This document shows, piece by piece, positions 28,537-37,368 of a DNA stretch of 51,811 nucleotides. This DNA comes from Pyrobaculum sp. (GTDB taxonomy: Archaea; Thermoproteota; Thermoprotei; Thermoproteales; Thermoproteaceae). The notes beneath the pieces were generated by a model. The model searched no databases. It saw nothing but the letters and a program-made list of their open reading frames with translations, and had not been told where the DNA came from. Position numbers and translations under genes: made by a program. The stretch lies in assembly GCA_009903905.1 (NCBI GenBank), contig WYEI01000033.1, positions 1 to 51,811 of the forward strand. Reading direction: 5' to 3'. Numbering within the stretch: the stretch's first letter is position 1; each line of letters opens with the position of its first letter.

Positions 28537-29970
28537 ATGAGAGTCGCCGTTGTGGCCACCTGGGGTCTTCCTCTGATGTGGAGGAAGGTCAAGTACTTCG
28601 TCCCCAAGCTTCCTTCAAAGCTGTGCGGGAGGCCTAGCGACTACTCCGAAGTCGCCTTGGAGCGGGAGGGCTACTCCTCGACCGCAGTTGTCCGGGAGGC
28701 GCTGGCAGACCACGAGGTCCACGTCGTGGTGGTGGGGCAGGAGTCCATCGTGGCCAAGTGCCGCAACGCGCCGGGGGAGCCGCGCGACGACAAGCAGAAG
28801 GTCGATGCTGAGGTCTGCCGGCTGAACGGGGAGCTCCACGGCAGGGTTGCCAGCGTCGAGGAGCTCCGGAGGGAGGCGGAGGATAGGCTGAGGCGCTACG
28901 TCGAGCTCTTCCTGGGGCGTGCCGACGTGGTGGTGTTGCCTGCGGTGGGCTGGTACGAGGGGTATAGGTTCTCGGGTTCTCTCGACAACGCCGGCTTCTT
29001 CATCGTCGACGAGATCTACAGAAGGCTTGAGCAACTGGCGCCCGACGCCGCCGTCCTCGATGTGACCCACGGCATAAACTACATGCCGCTCTTCGCACGG
29101 CATGCGGTCTACATGGCCTCCAAGGCGCTTTACGTGCGGCGCGGCGCCCCGCGGTGCCTCCTCGTGGTGAACTCGGACCCCGTGACGCAGGACGGTCAAG
29201 AGGCCGCGATAAACATAGTGGAGAGCGTGGAGCTGGAGGGGACCACGCTTGACGAGGTCCTCGTGGATCTCGCGACAGACAAAGACATAACGCCGCTGAG
29301 GTTGCTGAAGGGCGCGCCGCGGGAAGTTGCCGAGACGACGAATGCGGTGAGACAGCTCGTGAGGGGCGTCGCAGGCCGCCTCGGGATGTTGGCCGACGCG
29401 TTGAGGCTGGGGCTCCTCCTGTACTTCGCCCAGGTGGGGGGAGACGTGAGGAACCTCGCCGAGTTGGTCAAAAAGGCCGCGGAGGAGGCGCGGGATGCGG
29501 TTCTCAAGGCGTCTCCGGAGAGAGGGGGAGCATGGGTTCACGTCGTGAGGCGCCTGGCGGCTGACCCCGGCTTGGCCCGCCTCCGCATATTGGCGGAGGT
29601 GCTGGCCTGGGCGCACGGCGAGGCGCATAGATGCGGAGCCGAGGACGGCTTCTACAGGCTGAATTGTCTCGGCGACGCCGCGGACGCGCTGAAGCTGGGC
29701 GTCGTGGCGAAGACTCTGCTGAAGAACGAGATAGATTCGCTTTCCGACAAGTTGAAGGGGTGGGCGGAGGAGGGGCCGAGGCTGGTCTGCGAGGCCTTGG
29801 GCGAGAGTTGCAAGCCGTGTGTCGCCGACAAGAGGATCTTGATAGCCCACGCCGGCCTCGCCAAGGCCCTCGTCGACGTGGCGAGGAGAGGCGAGGAGCT
29901 CTACGTCAGGCTTCGGAGGGACTGCGCGGCTGTTGTGGAGACCCATCTGAGAAAAATTGAGGAAAACTGA
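28537..29970 (+). CDS. csx1: Csx1-type CARF-HEPN ribonuclease
   Basis: The protein has about 477 residues. The CARF domain starts MRVAVVATWGLPLMWRKVKY and has the family motif LDVTHGINYMPL (D175). A second strand-loop, CLLVVNSDPV, resembles the LLILNSDPY of the Csx1 at 1.3 kb. The C-terminal helical HEPN domain ends with RILIAHAGLAKA, giving the Rx4H catalytic pair R433/H438. The likely role is cyclic-oligoadenylate-activated RNA cleavage. The start is supported by TTATATATAAAC (28510-28521), with the ATG about 22 bp after it. Its stop overlaps the next csx1-like start (TGATG), so the two are coupled. Confidence 0.87.
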   Translation: MRVAVVATWGLPLMWRKVKYFVPKLPSKLCGRPSDYSEVALEREGYSSTAVVREALADHEVHVVVVGQESIVAKCRNAPGEPRDDKQKVDAEVCRLNGELHGRVASVEELRREAEDRLRRYVELFLGRADVVVLPAVGWYEGYRFSGSLDNAGFFIVDEIYRRLEQLAPDAAVLDVTHGINYMPLFARHAVYMASKALYVRRGAPRCLLVVNSDPVTQDGQEAAINIVESVELEGTTLDEVLVDLATDKDITPLRLLKGAPREVAETTNAVRQLVRGVAGRLGMLADALRLGLLLYFAQVGGDVRNLAELVKKAAEEARDAVLKASPERGGAWVHVVRRLAADPGLARLRILAEVLAWAHGEAHRCGAEDGFYRLNCLGDAADALKLGVVAKTLLKNEIDSLSDKLKGWAEEGPRLVCEALGESCKPCVADKRILIAHAGLAKALVDVARRGEELYVRLRRDCAAVVETHLRKIEEN

Positions 29971-31151
29971 TGGCGGCTAGGACTCTCTACGTCGCCACCT
30001 GGGGGAGCCCGCTGAACTGGAAGGCTGTAGTCTACAGGTGCAGTGGCGGGGAGAGGACAGGGTTCTCGTCGATCGTGTGCGCCAAGGCCGACCGCTACGT
30101 TGTCTACGCCCTCGACTCCGCGCTGACGGCGGCCGCAAAGAGGAGCGAGGTCGACGGTAGGATTCTGGAGGCGGCCAGAGGCTCCGGCCTGGAGGTGGCC
30201 GAGGAGGGGGACCGGGTCGCCGTGCGCCCCGCGGAGGGGAGGGAGTGGCGGGAAGTCCTGCGGAGGTACATGAAGGCTGTGGCCGAGGCCATGGGCTATG
30301 AGGTCGAGGTGGTGGCCACGGGATCCAGAGGTCTCTACGGCGGATATCTCTACGAGGCCAAGCCGGATCACATCCTGGCGGAGCTCGTGCTGGGGCTCTG
30401 GCGGCAGGTAGAGGCGCTGGGAGAGCCCGGGGGGACTCTCGAGATAATGCTCGACGTGACCCACGGTGTGAACTTCATGCCGACTATCTCGCTTTACGCC
30501 GCCAGGCTCCTCGCCGGCGCGGCGCTCCTCCGCGGCTACGACTCTGTGAAAATTTCTGTGTGGAACGCCACGCCTCAGGAGTGGAGCTACGAGGCGCTGT
30601 TCAGCGACTCCGTCGACCACCTTCAGTTTCTGTGGAAGCCGAATATTCAGGCAGTGCGGGCCCTCTACTACGGAGCCCCGCTTCACTACGCGGCTCTCTG
30701 CAGAAAGGTGGAGAAGCCTGACTACAGGTCAGAGCCCAAGCCCATCTGCGGGGAGGGGCCTTGCAGAGTGACCTACGGCGAAAAACCAGACTACAGATCC
30801 CTCTACGAGCGTCTCCTGGCGTGGGCGGGATGCAGAGATCTGCCTGGCACCCTAAGCCAGTATAGGCAGTGGCACGTCGTTAAGAAGCTGAACCCCACGG
30901 CCAAGCTCCTCGTCCAGCACGAGCTGGAGGACATAAAGATGAGCCTCGACAAACGCCGCCTAGGCGGATGCACCACGCTCGCGGAACTGAAGGGCATCGC
31001 GCCGTCGCGCGCCGGTGAGCCGTGCGGCAAGGACAACAGAGACTTCGTCGCCCACGCAGGACTGCTGGACAGCCACACCAAGATCTGCAGACACGGCGAC
31101 GACTACACGATACAGATCGACGAGCGCACCTACAAGTGCTTAGAAAAATAA
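29970..31151 (+). CDS. csx1: Csx1-type CARF-HEPN ribonuclease, second of a tandem pair
   Basis: The protein has 393 residues. The CARF domain begins RTLYVATWGSPLNWKAVVY and has MLDVTHGVNFMPTI (D162). The C-terminal HEPN motif is NRDFVAHAGLL, with R357 and H362. It diverges strongly from its upstream neighbour except around these motifs, so this is an old pair rather than a fresh duplication. The overlap of start and stop (TGATG) suggests co-translation and possibly a mixed complex. CRISPR array 2 and the cmr locus follow. Confidence 0.87.
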   Translation: MAARTLYVATWGSPLNWKAVVYRCSGGERTGFSSIVCAKADRYVVYALDSALTAAAKRSEVDGRILEAARGSGLEVAEEGDRVAVRPAEGREWREVLRRYMKAVAEAMGYEVEVVATGSRGLYGGYLYEAKPDHILAELVLGLWRQVEALGEPGGTLEIMLDVTHGVNFMPTISLYAARLLAGAALLRGYDSVKISVWNATPQEWSYEALFSDSVDHLQFLWKPNIQAVRALYYGAPLHYAALCRKVEKPDYRSEPKPICGEGPCRVTYGEKPDYRSLYERLLAWAGCRDLPGTLSQYRQWHVVKKLNPTAKLLVQHELEDIKMSLDKRRLGGCTTLAELKGIAPSRAGEPCGKDNRDFVAHAGLLDSHTKICRHGDDYTIQIDERTYKCLEK

Positions 31152-31443
31152 CGCCTAGACGCCGCCAAGCCTCCGCCGCGCTGAGCCCGCCGCAACGCTA
31201 CTGCTACGTCCTCCGACTCACGCCTCCCGGCGAGGCCCGAAGACGTTCGCCTACGCCGCTGGACAAAGGACGCAAACGACATAAGCCACTAAACAGTGAG
31301 ATTACTTTAATTTTTAGAGAATATCAAAGTAAATTACGCACTGCCGAAAAGTTCAGATAGAGCGCATTTCATCCTTCTTAACGCTTGAAGACGCGGACCA
31401 AGAAGAGGTCCCTGACGTGCAATCCTCTCGTTAAAATCTTCTG

Positions 31444-33202
31444 AGATTCTACCTCTGTTTGAGATGCTTCGGCTTCTTGACAGGCTTCGCCCGCGTTGAG
31501 AAGACTAAGCAGGTTTCAATTCTCTGTTTGAGATGCATTAACCATTTCTGCGAAAAGTAACCTGAAGTTCACGTGGCAGATGTTTCAATTCTCTGTTTGA
31601 GATGCGCGGCCCTTTACGATCAAGGCCCTAAAAGCTTCTTCGGTGTTTCAATTCTCTGTTTGAGATGCACAACCGGCACCCTGTGGCCGACAGGGAGGCC
31701 GATAAGGGCGTTTCAATTCTCTGTTTGAGATGCGGCGAGTTGTTTGACGCGGGGGTGTTTCATAATGTCATGTGGGTTTCAATTCTCTGTTTGAGATGCA
31801 AGTCGCGCACTAGGATTAGACAGCGCGTAGGCAGATTCGTCGTTTCAATTCTCTGTTTGAGATGCACTGGCAAAGAGGCCGAACGCTACATCTCATCTCT
31901 TCTTGGTTTCAATTCTCTGTTTGAGATGCCACGCCGCGCAAGACTGTATACCTCGTTTCACAGCCGCGTTTCAATTCTCTGTTTGAGATGCGCAAGAGCA
32001 ATGTGTATATCGGTGATAAGTACATCAACATCTTTGTGTTTCAATTCTCTGTTTGAGATGCCGTAGTTAAAGCCCTGTTGGAACACGGCGCAGACCCCAC
32101 CATAAGTTTCAATTCTCTGTATTGAGATGCGATGCGGGCGGTGTACAACTACGACAGTCTCATCTTGAAGTACAGTGTTTCAATTCTCTGTTTGAGATGC
32201 GTTGATATATTCATGCGGACGCGCCGACTACGACACCATTTTGGTTTCAATTCTCTGTTTGAGATGCCAAGCAGATGCTTCAGAGCCTGCCGCCTGTGGC
32301 TAGGGAGCGTTTCAATTCTCTGTTTGAGATGCCCGGCATTGACCTTAATGAGCTTGGTCATCAGCTCAGCTATTTGTTTCAATTCTCTGTTTGAGATGCC
32401 GCTGGGCGTCCACACGGCGTCGAAACCGAAGGCGGAGTTGTTTCAATTCTCTGTTTGAGATGCTGGTGAGGGAGGCAGTTATCCACAAGGTGGTGAAGCT
32501 TATGTTTCAATTCTCTGTTTGAGATGCAAAAGTCCCTAAGGCCCGGGAATTCCGGAGGGCCGGTGCGGCTTATGTTTCAATTCTCTGTTTGAGATGCAGG
32601 GACGGGTCCTTCGGGGCCGCCTTCACTTCTCAAATTATAGTATTCGAGTTTCAATTCTCTGTTTGAGATGCACTCAAACTGCAGGAGGAGTTCCGTCAAT
32701 GGGCGACGGAGTGTTTCAATTCTCTGTTTGAGATGCGGAGACAAAAATGGACTGGGTATCAATCAAAAGATCGGTTTTTTCAATGTTTCAATTCTCTGTT
32801 TGAGATGCTACAAGAATTCGCGGGGACGGAGCTCCTTAGCCTTTTCGACGACTGTTTCAATTCTCTGTTTGAGATGCCCGCTCTGATGCCTGCGCCTATC
32901 CGCGCGGCCGCAGATCTCAGCAGTTTCAATTCTCTGTTTGAGATGCGAAGAGGAGCGCCGCCTGCGCAGGCGGCTAATCCAGAGTTTCAATTCTCTGTTT
33001 GAGATGCGGGGAGACAGCTCATCGAGAGGTACGTGCCGGACTACGGCAGTTTCAATTCTCTGTTTGAGATGCCTCCTAAGCTGGATCGCAGACCAAGCGC
33101 TGTCAGCAACCTAGTTTCAATTCTCTGTTTGAGATGCCTCCTAAGCTGGATCGCAGACCAAGCGCTGTCAGCAACCTAGTTTCAATTCTCTGTTTGAGAT
33201 GC
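31444..33202 (-). CRISPR. CRISPR array 2: 27 repeats (leftmost degenerate), 26 spacers
   Basis: 24-bp repeats begin GTTTCAATTCTCTG and end TTTGAGATGC on the plus strand. They differ from array 1 by A to G at position 14. The leftmost unit (31444-31467) keeps only the right half. The unit at 32106-32130 has an extra A (25 bp). The leader is on the right, so crRNAs are made from the minus strand. The two leader-nearest spacers are identical (33073-33113 and 33138-33178). The spacer at 32062-32105 encodes VVKALLEHGADPTI, an ankyrin repeat. The spacer at 32464-32503 encodes VREAVIHKVVKL. The gap 31152-31443 before it holds nothing I can name. Confidence 0.98.
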
Positions 33203-33500
33203 CGGGCTTTCTGGTCTTTTGAATTGTGTTTGTTTTTAAGTTTTTCTATCTGCATTTCGACGTGATGGTGTCTAACTTGGTTTGTGTGGGTTGTGGGGTT
33301 TGTCTATGGGTAAAGTGTGTCGGGCGTGTATATGCACATGTTTGCGTGTTTCTTCGTGTCGGCGTCGTCCTGTGGCTTTGCGTTGCACGACGTTTTATAA
33401 ACTGGATTTCCGCTTTACGTACTTAACCTGCCGAAACAGTAGAAAGTGTTGACAGACGTAAAGCGGATGGTGCACGACGATTTATAAACGCTGAGCTTTA
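33203..33500 (-). promoter_or_regulatory. CRISPR leader of array 2
   Basis: This leader is related to those of arrays 1 and 3 but more diverged. It keeps the two GCACGACG(T/A)TTTATAAAC modules (33385-33402 and 33472-33489), 87 bp apart. Between them CCGCTTTACGT and ACGTAAAGCGG form an 11-bp inverted repeat, which is only partial in the other leaders. From 33501 to 33717 no gene is visible; the part near 33680-33735 resembles sequence right of array 3 (about 43500-43560). Confidence 0.8.
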
Positions 33501-33717
33501 AGCAACCAGTTAAATATCATCACGGCGCCGCTGATCGGCGCGCCGGCGGCCCTAAGAGACAGAAGAGGGGTAGCGTCCATTCCCCCCGGCTGGTTATGTT
33601 GTAGCTTTTGCCGAGCATCCGATGAGGGGTCCGTTCGCCATCTAACTGCTCGACAGAGGGTTGTGGCGGCTCCGCGGTGGCGTGGGTGTGGTCGGGGTTG
33701 GCCAGATCTGAGGGCCC

Positions 33718-34560
33718 CTAGGGTTGTGTGTTGTGGGGGTGTAGCGCGCCGTAGCCTAGCCGGGCCATGTGGCCGACGGTTGGTGGGCAGTCATGTGCCT
33801 CGACTACGGTGCCGGGCGGCAGGGCTGGGTACTTGGGTCTTCTCTCGCGGCATACGTCGCTGAAGCCTAGGCCCCACTGGAGCACCTTGACTCTTTCGTC
33901 GGGTTTGGCTTTGCACTCTTTGGTGTCTAGTTTGAGGGCGCCTTTGGGCCTTAGGCATGGGGGCACCTCGCCGTCTGGCATCAGCAGGGGGGTCATGAGC
34001 ACGGCGGTTCCGCTGATCTTCTCGGGGGGCTTGAAGTCCGTCTCGACGGCCTCTATCAGCGCGGATCTGCCCTCGCCGCCCAGTCTGACGGCTGTCGGCT
34101 TTATGACGGTGAGGCCGTCGATGTAGTAGATGTAGGCGACGTTCTTGGGGTATAGGTATGTGGCGCGGTAGAGGTGGCCGGGTCTGGCGGCCTTCTGCTC
34201 GGTGAGTGCGAGGCCTATGCGCGTCTTCTTGTCGAACTTCTTTGGTGAGCCGTCGGGGAACGCGGCGAAGTCCATGGCGGGGATGCCTACCTTGTTGCCT
34301 ATTTTAACCAGGGGGCCCCACATCATGCGCATCCCCAGCTGGTCGGCGAGGGCCGTCAGGGCCTCCTCGGCGGCTTGTGTCGGGTTGCCGACGTCTTGGG
34401 GACACCTTGCCTGTACGCCGAGGAGGTCGCCGAGGGCTCCCAGGACCGTGGATGGCGGCGGGGCTATCCACACGTCGTCTCTGCTGGCCACTGCGGGCGA
34501 GGCGACGTTTCTGGTGCCGAAGCGGGCGGGCCCCAGGGGGACTATCCTCAGCTCGATCAT
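33718..34560 (-). CDS. cmr3: Cmr3, RAMP protein of the type III-B complex
   Basis: The protein has 280 residues. The N-terminus MIELRIVPLGPARFGTRN and the motif WIAPPPSTVLGALGDLLG near residue 30 match Cmr3. VRLGGEGRSALIEA lies near residue 160, and the C-terminal signature VLQWGLGFSDVCRERRPKYP with ALPPGTV near 235. Cmr3 binds the crRNA 5' tag and docks on Cmr2. The start overlaps the cmr2 stop (ATGA). A degraded paralogue is present at 14.4 kb. Confidence 0.92.
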   Translation of the reverse strand: MIELRIVPLGPARFGTRNVASPAVASRDDVWIAPPPSTVLGALGDLLGVQARCPQDVGNPTQAAEEALTALADQLGMRMMWGPLVKIGNKVGIPAMDFAAFPDGSPKKFDKKTRIGLALTEQKAARPGHLYRATYLYPKNVAYIYYIDGLTVIKPTAVRLGGEGRSALIEAVETDFKPPEKISGTAVLMTPLLMPDGEVPPCLRPKGALKLDTKECKAKPDERVKVLQWGLGFSDVCRERRPKYPALPPGTVVEAHDCPPTVGHMARLGYGALHPHNTQP

Positions 34561-37337
34561 AGGAACTCCCGGAGCGCCTTCAGGAGCTCCGCCGTGTTCC
34601 GCCAGGGCCCCTCTATCCTCAGCTCGTCACATGTCTCCTCGACCTGCGCCCTCTTCTGCTTGTCCTGCGTCTCCTTCAGCTTTAAGCTTTCCCACATCTC
34701 TCTGTGTAGCTCGGCGAGCGCTTCCACAGCCGCCTTCCCGTCGCCCCTAGCGTTCCTCTCTGCGATGTACCTCAAAAGGGCCTCCTCGGCTCTGCGCCTG
34801 ATCTCTTTCTCCTCCGTTTTTTCTTCGGCGAATTCCCTCTCCATGTCGTAGGGGAGGTTTCTGGAGAGGCTTCCCTCTAGGAGGGCCGCCACCACCTTCA
34901 TGACTGAGTCGACGTTGCGCGTCTTGGCGATGCCCATGTGGCCGGTGGAGGTGGACACCACTAGGGCGTCCTTCCCCTTCACGACGTCTTTGGCCTTCTC
35001 CACGGCCTCGTGTGCCGCCCAGACCTCGACAGCCATGAAGTCCGTGATGGAGTGGGCTAGTCTGACCGAGTAGCTTCTGCCGTAGGCGGCGGGCGCCGGC
35101 AGGGCGTAGTTCCTCAGCCTGTGGAATCCCTTCTCGCCGTGGTATCCCTCCCGGGTCTCCTTAACTATCTCCAGCGCGGCTGGCCTGGCGGCGAAGGCCA
35201 GCAGGTCGTCGCCTCCGGCGTAGACCGCCTCGCCGCCGTGTTTGAGGACCGTCTTGACGTCCTTGAGGGCGGTCACCATTAGGGAGGCCGAGAGCGCGGC
35301 GTAGTACGACGGTGACGGGATGACGAAGGCCACGTCGCCGAAATCCTGCGCCGCATCGCCGCATTCCGCATCCTTCAGCGCCCGCGTTGCCTTGAGGGCT
35401 TGGGCGGCGGCATCTCTGTCTCTCCTCCACTGCTCGGCGTCTCCGTCGGCGTCCTTGGGGAGGATCTCGTCAACTGCTTTCCCCACGTCGGGGCCGAGCC
35501 CCCTCACGCACCCTCTATTCAGTTGCCCGATGAAGTCGCCGTCTGCGCTGATTATGGCGTACATAAACGACATGGGCGGCGCCTTTTCTCCGGGCGGCCT
35601 GCACCGCCGAAGCGCCTGGTCGGGGGCCGGCGAGGGGCCTATGACCTCCTCGGCGTCCTCCCCCTGAACTATTTTCTCCACAGCGTTCCTCACATCTTCC
35701 GGGCACCCATCCATCCAGCTCTCCCTCTGGTAGTACCACGACAAGGCGATCACCTCTACGGACGGGAGGCGTCCTCTGGTGGCCGCGTAGTAGAGCGCCC
35801 TCCTCAGCACGTCCACGGGCCCTAGGGCCTCCTTCGGCTTGAACACCCTCTTGAGCTCCTTGGGGTCCCACCCGCGGCCTAGCCGCTCCTCAAGCGTCTT
35901 CTTGGTCGCCTCGTCGTAGTCCAGTGAGTCGGGGCTCTGGCCGAACCTCAGCGAGGCTGGCTGGTCTGGGTCCAGGGTGCTGTGGATCCACGGCCCGTCG
36001 TAGAGCTTTTTAAACCTCGGCGCGCCGCCCTTGGCGAACCAGGAGGGTACTCTCGGCACGGCTGGTCTGCGGTGGAGCAGACGCCGGGCGGCGTAGAAGA
36101 GGAGGCGCTCCTCGTCGAAGACGCCGGGCGGGCCGCCGCGCGACAGCACCTCCGCCAGCCTCCTGGCCTCCTCGCGGGCCTCCTCCACAGACACGTATCT
36201 ATACCTGAAGGGTAGGTAGGGCATCGGCATCTGCCGCAGCGTCTCCACCGTCAGCTTGTAGATGGAACTGTTCTTATCTATGCCGAGGGGGATCGGAAGG
36301 GGCGGGTCCACGCCCTCCGAGCCCAGAACTGCATCTTTTATGGCCGTCAGCGCTTTGTCGAAGTAGTCCGGCGCCTTCTCCGCCTCACCGCAGTCTGGCA
36401 ACATCAAATACGCGGTGCCGGGCATCACCGAGGCTCTGATCACGAGGGAGTGCATGAGGGGCCCGGCCCACCCTCCCCTCCCCGACTCGGGGAGCTCTTT
36501 GAACCCTAATATCTCTGCGACGAATCTTGAGTAGCGCTCCAGCGCCTCGCTACCACCCTTTATCTCCCTCTCCAGCTGGAGGTAGAAGAGGGGGTTGAAG
36601 CGGGGCGTAGGCGAGAGGAGCACGTCCGGCCCGTAGACCCTCATGTACTGCCAAACGGTGAGCCATATGGCCAGCGACACGAGCAGGCTCCCCGCGTTGT
36701 AATCGCCGGCCTTCCTCGCCGAGCCGATTACCTTCTGTATGCCCGGTATGTCCACCTCCAGGAGGCATCCCCGCATCCCGCCCCCCTCGCCTACCCAGTT
36801 CATGACTGAGGTCGTTGCGTACAGGTGGTCGAAAATGGTGTGGGTCGGCGCCCTGGTGTCGGCGGGCAACGCCGGAAGGTCTCTCAGCGCCCAGGCGAGC
36901 TCCGCTGACGCGTAGAGGAGCATGTAGGCATCTCTTTCGCTTGAGGCTTCTTTCAAGATGTTGTTGACGTCGTGGACGTAGTCCAGGTAGGCCGCCTCGA
37001 AGGTCTTGGGGTCTGGCCTCTCTATCTCTAAGCTGTACTTGACGTTGAAGGGGTTGTAGAGGGCCTTGGCTTTCACCCAGTAGCCGCCGTCGGGCTTGGG
37101 CAACGCCCATCTGTCGAGAGAGGCGGCGACTCTGTCGGCCAGATCTACCCTTCTCGCGAGTGCGTCTCTGGTCGGGGGTGCCCTCCCGCCGAGGGGCGTG
37201 GCCATGAGCATCGTTGCGAGCATCTGGCGCGCCTCCTCCTCGTGACTGTTCTTGCTGTATATCCTATAGCCCTCGAACCAAAGCGCCTTGTGCGGCGGGT
37301 CGTGAAGGAGGGCGTAAGCCTTTGCAAACCAATCCAT
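34557..37337 (-). CDS. cmr2: Cas10 of type III-B (Cmr2) with GGDD cyclase motif
   Basis: The protein has 926 residues. It opens with MDWFAKAYALLHDPPHKALW, the Cmr2 version of the HD start. The palm/cyclase motif VYAGGDDLLAF lies near residues 705-715, followed by a helical tail. A segment SADGDFIGQLNRG near 600 is the conserved strand of the palm domain. With GGDD intact, it should make cyclic oligoadenylate like the type III-A Cas10. It is the first gene of a two-gene minus-strand operon with cmr3. Its ATG lies 31 bp from the divergent cmr4 ATG. Confidence 0.95.
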   Translation of the reverse strand: MDWFAKAYALLHDPPHKALWFEGYRIYSKNSHEEEARQMLATMLMATPLGGRAPPTRDALARRVDLADRVAASLDRWALPKPDGGYWVKAKALYNPFNVKYSLEIERPDPKTFEAAYLDYVHDVNNILKEASSERDAYMLLYASAELAWALRDLPALPADTRAPTHTIFDHLYATTSVMNWVGEGGGMRGCLLEVDIPGIQKVIGSARKAGDYNAGSLLVSLAIWLTVWQYMRVYGPDVLLSPTPRFNPLFYLQLEREIKGGSEALERYSRFVAEILGFKELPESGRGGWAGPLMHSLVIRASVMPGTAYLMLPDCGEAEKAPDYFDKALTAIKDAVLGSEGVDPPLPIPLGIDKNSSIYKLTVETLRQMPMPYLPFRYRYVSVEEAREEARRLAEVLSRGGPPGVFDEERLLFYAARRLLHRRPAVPRVPSWFAKGGAPRFKKLYDGPWIHSTLDPDQPASLRFGQSPDSLDYDEATKKTLEERLGRGWDPKELKRVFKPKEALGPVDVLRRALYYAATRGRLPSVEVIALSWYYQRESWMDGCPEDVRNAVEKIVQGEDAEEVIGPSPAPDQALRRCRPPGEKAPPMSFMYAIISADGDFIGQLNRGCVRGLGPDVGKAVDEILPKDADGDAEQWRRDRDAAAQALKATRALKDAECGDAAQDFGDVAFVIPSPSYYAALSASLMVTALKDVKTVLKHGGEAVYAGGDDLLAFAARPAALEIVKETREGYHGEKGFHRLRNYALPAPAAYGRSYSVRLAHSITDFMAVEVWAAHEAVEKAKDVVKGKDALVVSTSTGHMGIAKTRNVDSVMKVVAALLEGSLSRNLPYDMEREFAEEKTEEKEIRRRAEEALLRYIAERNARGDGKAAVEALAELHREMWESLKLKETQDKQKRAQVEETCDELRIEGPWRNTAELLKALREFL

Positions 37338-37368
37338 AAAATTTTAAATATAGTATTTATTAAAGTTT
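37338..37368. promoter_or_regulatory. Overlapping divergent promoters of cmr2 and cmr4
   Basis: Only 31 bp separate the two ATG codons. TTTTAAATATA (about 37341-37351) lies about 24 bp before cmr4, and on the other strand CTTTAATAAATA (about 37355-37366) lies about 24 bp before cmr2. Both mRNAs must be leaderless and their TATA boxes are side by side in one AT-rich block. Confidence 0.75.

Noticed and set aside
28615..29946. 443-codon minus-strand frame opposite the csx1 at 28.5 kb
   Set aside because: Rich in His/Arg/Pro as expected of an antisense shadow in GC-rich DNA; the plus strand has DxTHG and HEPN motifs.
29901..30686. 261-codon minus-strand frame opposite the second csx1 of the pair
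   Set aside because: Antisense shadow of a gene with clear CARF and HEPN motifs.
31665..33002. Reading frames with SILCLRC and SNRELK peptides in array 2
   Set aside because: CRISPR repeat translations on both strands, no promoter and no conserved protein.
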